Source: Variovorax fucosicus
GTDB lineage: Bacteria > Pseudomonadota > Gammaproteobacteria > Burkholderiales > Burkholderiaceae_C
Assembly (NCBI RefSeq): GCF_030316825.1
Contig: NZ_JASZYU010000001.1
Location: 2,108,001-2,172,000, forward strand
DNA: 64,000 nt
Direction: 5' to 3'
The position numbers and the translations under genes were made by a program. This document shows positions 25,373 to 35,557 of this stretch, one piece after another (position 1 is the stretch's first letter; each line of letters begins with the position of its first letter). Below the pieces are notes generated by a model, which was not told the origin of the DNA, made no database searches, and worked only from the letters and a program-made list of their open reading frames with translations.

Positions 25373-25693
25373 CTAACGCAGATGCTGACCCACCTTCTGC
25401 TGCAGCAGCGTGACGAGTTCAGGCTGCATGAACTGATACCGGTCAGGAACATCCAGGCACACGACCTTTTTCCCCTGCAAAGACGCCGTGAACCTCTGCT
25501 TGAGCTTGACCCGATGCTGCCTCTCCATCACGAATATGAGGTCCGCCCACTCAACCTGTTCGACGCTCAGCACGCAGTCTGCGTCGGGCGCGAGGCCCGC
25601 GGAGTCCGTCTCGATGTCAGGCCCCGCGAACAGGCTCTCCGCGGTGGGGCTGCGAAGCCTGTTCCTGCTGCAGATGAAGAGGACATGACGCAT
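25373..25693 (-). CDS. Low-molecular-weight protein-tyrosine-phosphatase-like protein
   Basis: A 106-residue protein with a complete phosphate-binding loop C8-SRNRL-R14-S15 directly after the first strand (MRHVLFIC), as in LMW phosphotyrosine phosphatases and arsenate reductases. It is shorter than the usual 140-160 residues. Candidate general acids are the Asp residues in CLDVPDRY, but the family's DPY-like loop is not in its usual form. It could be a phosphatase or a small catalytic variant. Single gene, not next to a tyrosine kinase or exopolysaccharide locus. Confidence 0.8.
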   Translation of the reverse strand: MRHVLFICSRNRLRSPTAESLFAGPDIETDSAGLAPDADCVLSVEQVEWADLIFVMERQHRVKLKQRFTASLQGKKVVCLDVPDRYQFMQPELVTLLQQKVGQHLR

Positions 25694-25806
25694 GGGTGGT
25701 GGCTAAACGAGGATAGGTTGAACCGGAATTTTGGCAGCGGCTTGATGACCGTTCGCTCCTGGCCGAAGCTGTGTGCAAACCGCTTCGGCCGAAACCCGTG
25801 CCCGAC

Positions 25807-26109
25807 TCAAAGGTACTCAACTGGAGTGCCGAGCGGCACGTAGCCGAATACCTTGAACCCTGTGTCGCTCGCAGCGCCAGGAACGTGCACCGAGCGAAGC
25901 ACCTTCAGAACAGCCTCGCGCTGAACCGAAGAGATCACGGCGATTTCAACCCATTCGTCCTCCGCGTGGCTTCCATAGAAATGATGAAACCACTCGCCAT
26001 CCCATTCGCTCAAGCGTTGGCTTCGCAGGTTGCGCACGCGAAACTTTGGCGACAGTTTCCCGAGCCCGTGCATGCCAAGTCGAAGCTCTTCCCACTTGGT
26101 ATTGTTCAT
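25807..26109 (-). CDS. Small unknown protein, DUF6678-like
   Basis: A 100-residue protein beginning MNNTKWEELRLGMHGLG, with LSEWDGEWFHHFYGS in the middle and VHVPGAASDTGFKVFGYV near the end. From memory this pattern matches a family of small bacterial proteins listed as DUF6678; the assignment should be tested. Aromatic and acidic residues are common, as in contact-dependent toxin immunity proteins, but no toxin gene is next to it. The ATG at 26109 is used; another in-frame ATG lies at 26121. It follows the GNAT gene after about 22 bases. Confidence 0.6.
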   Translation of the reverse strand: MNNTKWEELRLGMHGLGKLSPKFRVRNLRSQRLSEWDGEWFHHFYGSHAEDEWVEIAVISSVQREAVLKVLRSVHVPGAASDTGFKVFGYVPLGTPVEYL

Positions 26110-26131
26110 GACGGGGGTCATAACGGCAGGG

Positions 26132-26614
26132 TCATGCGACCAGCAGTCCCAACACGTACTCGTCCACGTAGTGTGATTCGTCTGCCCGCTTGTAGAAATC
26201 GCGCAGAGTGCCTTCGTGTACGAACCCGAGCTTTTCATAGAAGCGCAGTGCGTGCGTGTTGTCGCTCTCGGCGTACAGCTCGATGCGCCTGATGCCGTCG
26301 GCCTTGAGTCGCTCGATCGCATCGGTGAGCATGGCATGCCCCACCCCTTGCCCGTGGCGGCGTGGGTCTACCGCCAGGGTTCCAAGCAAGGCGACATGCC
26401 GCACCCGGCCTGGGTAGCGGGTCGCCTTGTAGAAGCCGGCGATTGAGCCGTCGGCTTCCCACACATAGAAGCAACCGCTGTCGACGAGCTCCTTGTAGAT
26501 GCCTTCGAACGCGCCGAGCAACATGGGCTCGTAGGTGAGGAAGGGCACTACCTTCTCGTGCGCGTAGATTGAGAACACTGCCTCGATGTCCTGAGGCTTG
26601 GCAAGTCGGCGCAT
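26132..26614 (-). CDS. GNAT-family N-acetyltransferase
   Basis: A 160-residue acetyltransferase using acetyl-CoA. The A-motif is VDPRRHGQGVGHAML, and the C-terminal FYEKLGFVHEGTLRDFYKR is typical of the phosphinothricin-acetyltransferase/RimJ-like subgroup. The ATG at 26614 matches the family start (MRRLAKPQDIEAVFSIY). A second in-frame ATG 90 bases upstream (26704) also has a good ribosome-binding site and repeats the same first seven residues. The gene is followed by the small unknown protein and could modify that or a drug or amino acid. Confidence 0.85.
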   Translation of the reverse strand: MRRLAKPQDIEAVFSIYAHEKVVPFLTYEPMLLGAFEGIYKELVDSGCFYVWEADGSIAGFYKATRYPGRVRHVALLGTLAVDPRRHGQGVGHAMLTDAIERLKADGIRRIELYAESDNTHALRFYEKLGFVHEGTLRDFYKRADESHYVDEYVLGLLVA

Positions 26615-26772
26615 TCGAGGAATCCTGGGGCTGGAAGAAACGAACGGCGCGAGTGTACCGAGCGGACGGCCGCTCTTGGCGCAAGGCTTGGCGAGCCGCC
26701 GCATGACAGCCTTCGCAGTCCGCTGCAGAATCGTCCGCTTCGCCCGCCTCGTCCTTCTTCCGACTCCCGCGC

Positions 26773-27987
26773 ATGAACCTCCTCGACGCTTTCGCCACCC
26801 AGGCCACCCGCTTCACCGACATCCGCCGCGACATCCACGCGCATCCCGAGCTCGGCTTCGAGGAGCATCGCACTTCCGAGAAAGTTGCGGCGCTGCTCGC
26901 TGAGTGGGGCATCGAGGTGCACCGCGGCATCGCGGGCACGGGGCTGGTGGGGGTGCTGCGCAAGGGCACGGGCACGCGCACCATCGGGCTGCGGGCCGAC
27001 ATGGACGCGCTGCCGCTCAACGAGGCCAACGAGTTCGCGCACAAGTCCACGCACGCGGGCCGCATGCACGCCTGCGGGCATGACGGCCACACCACCATGC
27101 TGCTGGCGGCGGCCTGGCATCTGTCGCAACAGGGGCTGAAAGATGATTTCGATGGCACGGTGCACTTCATCTTTCAGCCGGCCGAAGAGATGGGCAAGGC
27201 GGGCGCGAAGAAGATGATCCAGGACGGCTTGTTCGAGCGCTTTCCGTGCGACGCGGTGTTCGCGCTGCACAACTTTCCGGTGGGCGAAGTAGGGCGCTTT
27301 GCACTCAACGAGGGCGCGCTGATGGCGTCGAGCAACACCTGGAAGATCACGCTGCGCGGCCGCGGCACGCATGCTTCGATGCCGCACACGGGCATCGACC
27401 CGGTGGCCGCGGTGGTCACGCTGGCGCAGCAGTTGCAGACCATCGTGCCGCGCACCATCGCCAGCACCGAGCGTGCGCTGCTGGCCGTGACGCAGCTGCA
27501 GGGCTCCGACGCGCCCAACGTGATTCCCGACGTTGCCACGGTCGGTGGCACGGTGCGCACCTTTTCAATCGACGCACTGGACAAGATCGAAGAGCGCCTG
27601 CGCACGGTGGCCCGGGGCGTGGCGGAGGCGCATGGCTGCACGGCCGAGGTGAGCTTCGTGCGCGCTTCGCCGCCGGTGGTCAACCATCTCGCCGAGGCGC
27701 GCTTTGCCGCGGGCGTGATGCGCGAGGTGGTGGGCGACGACATGGTCACCGACGATTTCCCCGCGGTCATGGGCGCCGAAGACTTTGCGCACATGCTGAT
27801 GGCGCGGCCGGGCTGCTACGCATTCCTTGGCAATGGCGACGGCGACCACCGGCTCGACGGCCACGGGCCCGGGCCTTGCATCATCCACAACACCTCGTTC
27901 GACTTCAACGACGAGATCATCCCGATCGGCGCCAGCTACTTCGTGAAGCTGGTGCAACGGTGGATGCCTGCCGCAGGAACTCCATGA
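26773..27987 (+). CDS. M20-family amidohydrolase (hippurate-hydrolase-like)
   Basis: A 404-residue M20D metallopeptidase of the N-acyl-amino-acid hydrolase type. Metal ligands HACGHDGHTTML and the catalytic Glu in FQPAEEMGKAG are intact; the middle lid domain (RGTHASMPH) and final GPCIIHNTSFDFND complete the fold. It cleaves N-acyl or N-aroyl amino acids such as hippurate. Its stop overlaps the ATG of a Bug-type binding protein (ATGA). The pair therefore probably imports and hydrolyses one class of acylated amino acid. Confidence 0.92.
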   Translation: MNLLDAFATQATRFTDIRRDIHAHPELGFEEHRTSEKVAALLAEWGIEVHRGIAGTGLVGVLRKGTGTRTIGLRADMDALPLNEANEFAHKSTHAGRMHACGHDGHTTMLLAAAWHLSQQGLKDDFDGTVHFIFQPAEEMGKAGAKKMIQDGLFERFPCDAVFALHNFPVGEVGRFALNEGALMASSNTWKITLRGRGTHASMPHTGIDPVAAVVTLAQQLQTIVPRTIASTERALLAVTQLQGSDAPNVIPDVATVGGTVRTFSIDALDKIEERLRTVARGVAEAHGCTAEVSFVRASPPVVNHLAEARFAAGVMREVVGDDMVTDDFPAVMGAEDFAHMLMARPGCYAFLGNGDGDHRLDGHGPGPCIIHNTSFDFNDEIIPIGASYFVKLVQRWMPAAGTP

Positions 27988-28976
27988 ACCCCATGAACAT
28001 GACCACCACCACCGCGCTTCTTCTGGCCCGACGTTCCCTCATCGCATTGGCCATGGCGGCCACGCTGCCTGCTGCGTTCGCGCAGCAGCAGCGCGTGATC
28101 CACATCGTCGTGCCCTTCGGCACCGGCGCCGTGCAGGACACGGTGGCACGCGCCTTCAATGCCGAGCTGGGCACCGCGCTCGGCGCCACCACGGTGGTGG
28201 AGAACCGCGCAGGGGCGGGCGGCACGGTGGGCTCGGCCATCGTGGCCAAGGCGCCGGCCGACGGCAATACGCTGGTCCTGGCCGCGGCCAGCCACCACAT
28301 TGGCGGCCACCTCTACAGCAAGCTCAGCTACGACCCGCTGAAAGACTTCGTCGGCGTCGCCAACATCGGCAATGCGGGCTATGCGCTCGCGGTGGCCAGC
28401 GGCATGAATGTGGCCACCACGGCCGACTTCATCAAGGAGGTCAAGGCCAACCCCGGCAAGTACAACTACGCCTCGGCCGGCAACGGCAGCGCCACGCACC
28501 TGGCAATGGCATCGTTTCTCGCGAAGGCCGGCCTGCAGATGACGCACATCCCGACCAAGTCGACCGGCGAGGCAGTCAACGAAGTGCTGGCCGGCCGCGT
28601 GCAGGCGGTGATCTCGTCGAGCATCGGCGTCATCGGCTTCCAGAACGACGCACGCCTGAAGCTGCTGGCCACCACCGGCCAGAAGCGCAGCCCGTTCCTG
28701 CCCAATCTGCCAACCGTGGCCGAAAGCGGCCTGCCGGGCTACGCCTTCGACTCGTGGATCGGCCTGCTCGCGCCGGCCGCCACGCCGAAGGCCGAGGTCG
28801 ACAAGCTCAACGCGGCTGTCAACAAGGTGCTGGCCGACCCGGCGATCCAGGAGCGCTTCGTGCGGCTCGGCGTAGAGCCACGCACCCAGACGCCGGCCGA
28901 GTTCCAACAGCTGCTGCGCAGCGACTGGGACGCGATGGGCTTGGTGGTGAAGGCCTCGGGCGCGAAGGTCGACTGA
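27984..28976 (+). CDS. Bug-family (TctC) tripartite tricarboxylate transporter substrate-binding protein
   Basis: A 330-residue periplasmic solute-binding protein. The signal peptide ends near AAFAQ at about residue 35, and the mature start RVIHIVVPFGTGAVQDTVAR with GATTVVENRAGAGGTVG is the Bug signature. Bug proteins capture carboxylic or acylated small molecules; very many genomes of this family carry orphan copies with no membrane subunits nearby, as here (no tctA or tctB). Translationally coupled to the M20 hydrolase, so its ligand is probably that enzyme's substrate or product. Confidence 0.92.
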   Translation: MNPMNMTTTTALLLARRSLIALAMAATLPAAFAQQQRVIHIVVPFGTGAVQDTVARAFNAELGTALGATTVVENRAGAGGTVGSAIVAKAPADGNTLVLAAASHHIGGHLYSKLSYDPLKDFVGVANIGNAGYALAVASGMNVATTADFIKEVKANPGKYNYASAGNGSATHLAMASFLAKAGLQMTHIPTKSTGEAVNEVLAGRVQAVISSSIGVIGFQNDARLKLLATTGQKRSPFLPNLPTVAESGLPGYAFDSWIGLLAPAATPKAEVDKLNAAVNKVLADPAIQERFVRLGVEPRTQTPAEFQQLLRSDWDAMGLVVKASGAKVD

Positions 28977-28986
28977 GGCGAGGCCG

Positions 28987-31131
28987 TCATGTCGTCGATC
29001 TGAAAACAAGCAGGGAACGGCCGGTCACGGTGTAGTGATGGCCGGGCTTGAAGGCGTCTTCGGCCTGCGCCTCGAGCGCGGTGTCGACCACGCGTGTCCA
29101 CACCTTGCCGCGGCTCTTGCCGCGCGGCGGCAGCTTGAAGTCGATCGCGCCTTCCCACGCATTGAACACCAGCAGCACGCTGGCGTCGGCCGCGGGCTGC
29201 GGCAGTGACGAACCGGGCGCGGTGCCTTCCAGCAGCAGGCCGAAGCAGCGGGTCTGCGGATCCTGCCAGTGCGCATGGTCCATCTCGGCACCGTCGGGCG
29301 CGAGCCAGGTCGCGTCTTTCACCTGCGCGGCCGCGCTGAACTGGCCCGTGAGAAAGCGGTTGCGGCGCAGCACCGGCAGCGTTCTGCGCAGGTGGGTGAT
29401 GTGCTGCACGAACTGCGTGAGCGCATGGCCGCGCGCCTCGCCGGCCTTCTGCCAGTCGACCCAGCTGATGTCGTCGTCCTGGCAGTAGGCGTTGTTGTTG
29501 CCCTGCTGCGTGCGGCCGAACTCGTCGCCCGCCAGCAGCATCGGCGTGCCCTGCGACAGCAGCAGCGTGGCCAGCAGGTTGCGCTGCTGGCGTGCACGCA
29601 GCGCCAGTATGTCTTCGTCGTCGGTCGGGCCTTCGACGCCGCAGTTCCAGCTGCGGTTGTCCGAATGGCCGTCGCGGTTGTCTTCGCCGTTGGCCTCGTT
29701 GTGCTTGTCGTTGTAGCTCACCGTGTCGGCCAGCGTGAAGCCGTCGTGCGCGGTAACGAAGTTGACGCTGGCCCACGGCCGGCGGCCGCGGTTGTTGAAG
29801 CGGTCGCTGCTGGCGGTGAGGCATTGCGCCAGCGCCGGTGCCATGGCCTCGTCGCCCTTCCAGAAGGCGCGCACGGTGTCGCGGAACTGGTCGTTCCACT
29901 CGGCCCAACCGGGCGGAAAGCCGCCCACCTGGTAGCCGCCGGGGCCGATGTCCCAGGGCTCGGCGATCAGCTTCACGCTGGAGAGCACCGGATCCTGCCG
30001 GCAGCTCTTGAGGAAGCCGCCGCCTTCGTCGAAGCCGTGTGGCTCGCGCGCCAGGATGGTGGCCAGGTCGAAGCGGAAGCCGTCCACGCGCATCTCGGTC
30101 ACCCAGTAGCGCAGGCTGTCGGTCACCATCTGCAGCACGCGCGGGTGGCTCAGGTTGACGGTGTTGCCGGTGCCGGTGTCATTGATGTAATAGCGCTTGC
30201 CCAGCCCGTCTTCGCCGGGCGGCATCAGGCGGTAGTAGCTCGCGTTGTCGATGCCCTTGAACGACAGCGTCGGGCCCATCTCGTTGCCTTCGGGCGTGTG
30301 GTTGTAGACCACGTCCATGATCACTTCGAGCCCGTGGGCATGAAAGCGGTCGACCATGTACTTGAACTCGTCGATGTTCGGGCCGTCCATGTAGCGCTGG
30401 TCGAGCGCAAAGAAGCCGATGGTGTCGTAGCCCCAGAAGTTGGTGAGGCCCTTGTCGGTGAGAAAAGGCTGGTTCAGGAACATCTGCACCGGCAGCAGCT
30501 CGACGCTGGTCACGCCCAGCGCGCGGATCGGGCCGATAACCTCGTCGCGTGCCAGCCCGGCGAAGGTGCCGCGAAAGTGCTCGGGCACGCCCGGGTGCTT
30601 CATGGTGAAGCCGCGCACGTGCGTCTCGTAGAACACGGTCTGGTTCCAGGGCACGCGCACGTCGGTCTGTTTCCACTCAAAGCGCGAGTCGACCACCACG
30701 CACTTGGGCATGAAGGGCGCGCTGTCGCGCTCGTCGAAGCTCAGGTCGCCATCCGGATGGCCGACGGTGTAGCCGAACACCTCGGGGCCCCACTTGAGCT
30801 CGCCCATGTGCGCTTTGGCATAGGGGTCGAGCAGCAGCTTGTGGTGGTTGAAGCGGTGGCCCCTCTCGGGGTCGTAGGGGCCGTGCACCCGCAGGCCGTA
30901 GCGCGTGCCGGGCAGCAGGCCGGGCACAAAGCCGTGCCACACCTCGTCGGTGTACTCGGGCAGCGTGACGCAAGCGGTTTCGGTGGTGCCGGCGTCGTCG
31001 TACAGGCACACCTGCACCTTGGTGGCATGCGCAGAGAACACCGCGAAATTGACCCCGCGGCCGGTGTAGGTGGCGCCAAGCGGGTGCGGGGCGCCTTCTT
31101 CGAGCGCGTGGGGATGCGGGGTGTCTGACAT
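28987..31131 (-). CDS. glgX: Glycogen debranching enzyme (isoamylase type)
   Basis: A 714-residue GH13 enzyme that hydrolyses alpha-1,6 branch points of glycogen limit dextrins. An N-terminal CBM48 domain (GATYTGRGVNFAVFS) precedes the catalytic barrel with VYNHTPEG, the nucleophile Asp in RVDGFRFDLA, the acid Glu in LIAEPWDIG and the transition-state Asp in TAHDGFT. The C-terminal domain ends at SLLVFRS. ATG at 31131 is preceded by GGAAAG; an in-frame ATG five codons upstream is possible. It stands alone here: no glgA, glgB, glgC or glgP lies in the window. Confidence 0.93.
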   Translation of the reverse strand: MSDTPHPHALEEGAPHPLGATYTGRGVNFAVFSAHATKVQVCLYDDAGTTETACVTLPEYTDEVWHGFVPGLLPGTRYGLRVHGPYDPERGHRFNHHKLLLDPYAKAHMGELKWGPEVFGYTVGHPDGDLSFDERDSAPFMPKCVVVDSRFEWKQTDVRVPWNQTVFYETHVRGFTMKHPGVPEHFRGTFAGLARDEVIGPIRALGVTSVELLPVQMFLNQPFLTDKGLTNFWGYDTIGFFALDQRYMDGPNIDEFKYMVDRFHAHGLEVIMDVVYNHTPEGNEMGPTLSFKGIDNASYYRLMPPGEDGLGKRYYINDTGTGNTVNLSHPRVLQMVTDSLRYWVTEMRVDGFRFDLATILAREPHGFDEGGGFLKSCRQDPVLSSVKLIAEPWDIGPGGYQVGGFPPGWAEWNDQFRDTVRAFWKGDEAMAPALAQCLTASSDRFNNRGRRPWASVNFVTAHDGFTLADTVSYNDKHNEANGEDNRDGHSDNRSWNCGVEGPTDDEDILALRARQQRNLLATLLLSQGTPMLLAGDEFGRTQQGNNNAYCQDDDISWVDWQKAGEARGHALTQFVQHITHLRRTLPVLRRNRFLTGQFSAAAQVKDATWLAPDGAEMDHAHWQDPQTRCFGLLLEGTAPGSSLPQPAADASVLLVFNAWEGAIDFKLPPRGKSRGKVWTRVVDTALEAQAEDAFKPGHHYTVTGRSLLVFRSTT

Positions 31132-31321
31132 GGACTTTCCGGACAAAAAGCAGGACTTTGCGCCATCCGGGTTACAGCCGCCACGTATGGCCTGCCGAAC
31201 CTGCCGTAGGCCAACACCACCGCAAGGCCCATGCCGGGGGGCTGCAACCCGCGCAGGGCGTCTACACGTTTGTCCGGATGGGAAAGCAGTCGGCAGCGAC
31301 TACATTGGCTCGGGAATTGCA

Positions 31322-31336
31322 TGTGAAATATTCACA
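31322..31336 (+). promoter_or_regulatory. Palindromic operator upstream of the XRE-cupin gene
   Basis: Perfect six-base inverted repeat TGTGAA-ATA-TTCACA, 34 bases before the start codon of the regulator at 31371. A further half-site TTTCAC lies at 31347-31352. The position between divergent glgX and regulator starts fits an autoregulatory operator; it should bind the XRE-cupin protein as dimer or tetramer. Confidence 0.65.
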
Positions 31337-31370
31337 AGCGTAAAAGTTTCACGCCGATGCCCCATTCTCC

Positions 31371-32072
31371 ATGAACAGCCGCCAACCTTTGCCAGCCGAG
31401 CCCGCCGATGCACCTGAAAGGGTTCCAGCGCACCACATTCACTCGGTCATCGATCTCTGGCTGGGTGAGCAGTTGCGCCGGCGCCGCAAGGCACTGGGGC
31501 GGCCGCTGCAGCAGGTGGCGCTGGCCTGCGGCATCTCGGTGAGCCTGCTGAGCCAGATCGAACGCGGGCTGCGCTCGATTTCGATGCGCACGCTCGAGGC
31601 GCTGGCAAGCGAGCTGCAGCTGCCGATGGAAACGCTGGTGCGCAACACCAGGCATGCCGACACCCAGGGCGAGGTCGACGGCGCCGTGGTGCGCGCAGGC
31701 GCGCACCGCCGCATCGACCTGGGCGACAAGGGCATCCACAAGGAAAACCTGACGCCGCCGGCCGCGACCGGCCGGGTCGAGATGTACCGCGCCGTGATCG
31801 AATCCGGCGGCTCGACCGGCGACGAGCTCTTTTTCACGCACAAGGGCGAGCAGGTCGGCTACGTCATCGAGGGCCAGCTCGAGCTCTTCATCGAAGACCG
31901 GCTGCTCAAGTTGCAGGCCGGCGACAGCTTTTGCTACGACGGTAGCACGCCCCGCCGCTGGCGCAACCCCGGCACCACGCTCACCACGGTGCTGTGGGCC
32001 ATCACGCGCGCACCGCTCTCCGCATCCGCATCTCTCCCTCCACCGCCCACCCGAAAAGGAAAAACCCCATGA
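31371..32072 (+). CDS. XRE-family regulator with cupin domain (PuuR-like)
   Basis: A 233-residue repressor-type protein. Residues 30-85 form a helix-turn-helix of the XRE class (LGRPLQQVALACGISVSLLSQIERG), and residues 140-215 a cupin sensor (GDELFFTHKGEQVGYVIEGQLELFIED). This is the architecture of PuuR, the putrescine-utilisation repressor, and of relatives that sense amines or amino acids. Start ATG at 31371. The stop overlaps the ATG of the transporter binding protein (ATGA), so the regulator is first gene of its own operon: regulator, importer, FAD oxidase. Confidence 0.92.
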   Translation: MNSRQPLPAEPADAPERVPAHHIHSVIDLWLGEQLRRRRKALGRPLQQVALACGISVSLLSQIERGLRSISMRTLEALASELQLPMETLVRNTRHADTQGEVDGAVVRAGAHRRIDLGDKGIHKENLTPPAATGRVEMYRAVIESGGSTGDELFFTHKGEQVGYVIEGQLELFIEDRLLKLQAGDSFCYDGSTPRRWRNPGTTLTTVLWAITRAPLSASASLPPPPTRKGKTP

Positions 32073-32827
32073 AACTCGCTGCACTTGCCGCCTCGCTGCT
32101 GGCCACGCTCGCCTTGTCGATGACGGCGCCGGCCTCGGCCCAGACCGTGCTGAAGGTCGGCTCCACGCCGACCGGCAGCCCCTTCACCTTTCTCGACACC
32201 AAGACCAACTCGATCGACGGCGTGATGGCCGACATCGTCAAGGCGGTCGGCAAGGAGGCCGGCTTCGGCGTGCAGATCGAGCCGATGCAGTTCTCCACGC
32301 TGATCAGCTCGCTCACCACCAAGCGCATCGACCTGATCTCGGCCGCGATGTTCATCACGCCGGTGCGCCAGGAGGTGGTCGACTTCTCGCAGCCGATCTA
32401 CAGCTACGGCGAGGGCGTGGTGGTGCCGGTGGCGGACAAGACCGGGTACGTCGCCATGGCCGACCTGAAGGGCAAGCGCGTCGGCGTGCAGGTCGGCACG
32501 GCCTTCGTCGACCCGCTGCAAAAGAGCGGCCTTTTCACCGAGGTGAAGCTGTACGACACCACCGCCGACCTGATGCGCGACGCCAATGCCGGGCGCATCG
32601 ACGCGGGTTTTCTGGACTCACCGATCGCCGCCTTCGCCATCTCGCGCGGGCTGTTCCCCAACCTGCGCATGGCAACGACCTTCAAGCCGACCATGGTCAA
32701 CAGCATCGGCATCGCGACACGCAAGGGTGACACCGAGACGATGGGCAAGGTCAACGCCGCGCTCACCAAGCTCAAGGCCGACGGCACCATCGACGGCATC
32801 CTGAAGAAGTGGGGCCTGGCTTCCTGA
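32069..32827 (+). CDS. Polar amino-acid-type ABC transporter substrate-binding protein
   Basis: A 252-residue periplasmic binding protein of family 3 (cationic/polar amino acids and opines). Signal peptide cleaved after ASA, near residue 24; the mature part shows [28 protein letters not shown] and [21 protein letters not shown]. Start ATG at 32069 with AAAGGA. It precedes the permease after five bases. In operon with a PuuR-like regulator and a FAD oxidase, an amine or amino acid is the probable ligand. Confidence 0.9.
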   Translation: MKLAALAASLLATLALSMTAPASAQTVLKVGSTPTGSPFTFLDTKTNSIDGVMADIVKAVGKEAGFGVQIEPMQFSTLISSLTTKRIDLISAAMFITPVRQEVVDFSQPIYSYGEGVVVPVADKTGYVAMADLKGKRVGVQVGTAFVDPLQKSGLFTEVKLYDTTADLMRDANAGRIDAGFLDSPIAAFAISRGLFPNLRMATTFKPTMVNSIGIATRKGDTETMGKVNAALTKLKADGTIDGILKKWGLAS

Positions 32828-32832
32828 TCGCC

Positions 32833-33479
32833 ATGGTCGAATTCCTCGCTCGCGTTCGCGAATACTTTCCGATCCTGCTGCAGGGTGCCTGGCTCACCAT
32901 CCTGGTGACGCTGGGCTCGCTGGCGCTCTCGACCGTGCTGGGCATGGTGTGGGCCGTCATGCGCGTGTCGGGCATCCCGCTGCTCGCCAACTTCGCGGCG
33001 GGGGTGATCAACCTGCTGCGCGGCATCCCGATCATCGTGCTGCTGTTCTTCCTGTACTTCGTGATGCCCGACTTCGGCATTGCGCTGACGGCATTGCAGG
33101 CGGGCATCCTCGGGCTTGGCATTGCCTATTCGGCCTACCAGGCCGAGAACTTCCGCGCCGGCATCGAAGCGGTCGACCACGGCCAGGTCGAGGCCGCGCG
33201 GGCGATGGGCATGAGCTGGCCGCTGATGATGCGCCGCGTTGTGCTGCCGCAGGCCGTGAAGATCGTGCTGCCGCCCTACGGCAACATCATGATCATGATG
33301 CTCAAGGACTCGTCGCAGGCCTCGACCATCACGGTTGCAGAGCTGGCGCTGCAGGGCAAGCTGATCGCCACCTCCACCTTCCAGAACGCCACCGTGTTCT
33401 CGCTGGTGGCGCTGATGTACCTGGTGATGTGCGTGCCGCTGATCCTGCTAGTGCGGCATCTCGAGAAGCGGAACAAGAC

Positions 33480-33483
<4 letters not shown>
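32833..33483 (+). CDS. Polar amino-acid-type ABC transporter permease
   Basis: A 216-residue inner-membrane permease of the HisM/GlnP type with about five helices. The EAA loop reads [21 protein letters not shown], and [14 protein letters not shown] is the conserved N-terminal segment. Only one permease gene is present, so a homodimer is expected. The stop overlaps the ATPase start by four bases (ATGA). Confidence 0.93.
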
Positions 33484-34211
<728 letters not shown>

Positions 34212-34219
34212 AAGGCGCC

Positions 34220-35518
34220 ATGCCGCAAGAGGATTTCTTTCCGTTGGCCCCGTCCCTGTGGGCCGCGACCGCAGCCCCTGCGCCCGACACTGCGCCACTA
34301 GACGGCGACACGCAGGCCGATGTGGTCATCGTCGGCGCGGGCTATTGCGGCCTCAGCACCGCGCTGCATCTGGCCGAGCGCGGCGTGCGCGTCGTGGTGC
34401 TCGAAGCGCGCGAGATCGGCTTCGGCGGCTCGGGCCGCAACGGCGGGCAGGTGATTCCGGGCTTCAAGTACGACCCGAGCGAACTGCTGTCGATGTTCGG
34501 CGCCGAGCGGGGCCGGCGGCTGGTCGACTTCGCGGGCAGCACCGCCGACGCGGTGTTCGACCTGATCGACAAGCACAAGATGGACGTGCCGCACGAGCGC
34601 CGCGGCTGGGTGCAGGGCTCGCACACGCCGGCCGCGCTGAAGATGGCCGAGCGCCGGGTGCGCGACTGGGGCGCGCAGGGCGTGGCCACGCGCCTGCTGG
34701 ACCGCGCCGAAGCGGCCCGCCTGCTCGGCACCGAAAAGTACCTCGGCGGCTGGGTCGATCCGCGCGGCGGTGGCGTGCAGCCGTTGAGCTACGCGCGCGG
34801 CCTGGCGCGCGCCGCGCTGGCGGCGGGGGTGGTGATCCACACCGCATCGCCGGTCATCGGGCTTTCGCAGTCCGGCGGCAAGTGGCAGGCCACCACGAAG
34901 CAAGGTGCGAAGGTGAGTGCCGAGCGCGTGGTGCTCGCCACCAACGGCTACACCGACGACCTGTGGCCGCAGTTGCGCAAGTCGATCATCAGTGCCAACT
35001 CGTTCCAGGTCGCGACCGAGCCGCTGCCCGAAGCGGTGCGCCGCAGCATCCTGCCGGAAGGCCACGTGTCGTCCGACGCGCGCAACCTGCTGCTGTACTA
35101 CCGCATCGACCACACCGGCCGCTTGCTGATGGGCGGCCGCGGCACGTTTCGCGAGCCCGATCCGGCGCACCCCGGCGACTGGTCGCACCTGGAGAACGTG
35201 GTCGCCAAGCTGTTCCCGCAGGCGGCGGACGTGCCGATCGCCTACCGCTGGTGCGGCCATGTCGCCATCACGCGCGACTATCTACCGCATTTGCACGAGC
35301 CGGCGCCAGGCCTCCTGATCGACATCGGCTGCCAAGGCCGTGGTGTGGGGCTGCAGACGCGCATGGGCCAGGCGCTGGCGGAGTACATCGCCACCGGCGA
35401 CGCCCAGGTGTTGCCTGTGGCGCCCTCGGTAATCAAGCCGTTTCCGCTGTACGGACTGCGCCGGCTCTACGTATCGGCGGTGATCGGCTGGTATCGCATG
35501 ACGGACGGCGGCGTTTGA
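34220..35518 (+). CDS. FAD-dependent amine/amino-acid oxidase (PuuB/DAO-like)
   Basis: About 432 residues. The N-terminal dinucleotide motif VVIVGAGYCGLSTALHLAE and the GGSGRNGGQV loop are typical of the DAO superfamily subgroup of gamma-glutamylputrescine oxidase (PuuB) and related amine oxidases. The C-terminal FAD-contacting part is GCQGRGVGLQTRMGQALAEYI. It oxidises a primary or secondary amine to an imine. Start ATG at 34220 is used; GTG at 34208 would overlap the ATPase gene. With a PuuR-like regulator in the same operon, a polyamine, gamma-glutamyl-amine or amino acid is the likely substrate. Confidence 0.9.
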   Translation: MPQEDFFPLAPSLWAATAAPAPDTAPLDGDTQADVVIVGAGYCGLSTALHLAERGVRVVVLEAREIGFGGSGRNGGQVIPGFKYDPSELLSMFGAERGRRLVDFAGSTADAVFDLIDKHKMDVPHERRGWVQGSHTPAALKMAERRVRDWGAQGVATRLLDRAEAARLLGTEKYLGGWVDPRGGGVQPLSYARGLARAALAAGVVIHTASPVIGLSQSGGKWQATTKQGAKVSAERVVLATNGYTDDLWPQLRKSIISANSFQVATEPLPEAVRRSILPEGHVSSDARNLLLYYRIDHTGRLLMGGRGTFREPDPAHPGDWSHLENVVAKLFPQAADVPIAYRWCGHVAITRDYLPHLHEPAPGLLIDIGCQGRGVGLQTRMGQALAEYIATGDAQVLPVAPSVIKPFPLYGLRRLYVSAVIGWYRMTDGGV

Positions 35519-35557
35519 TGGCGGGGCCGCTGGTGGTGTTCAGCGCGATCAGTCGCC

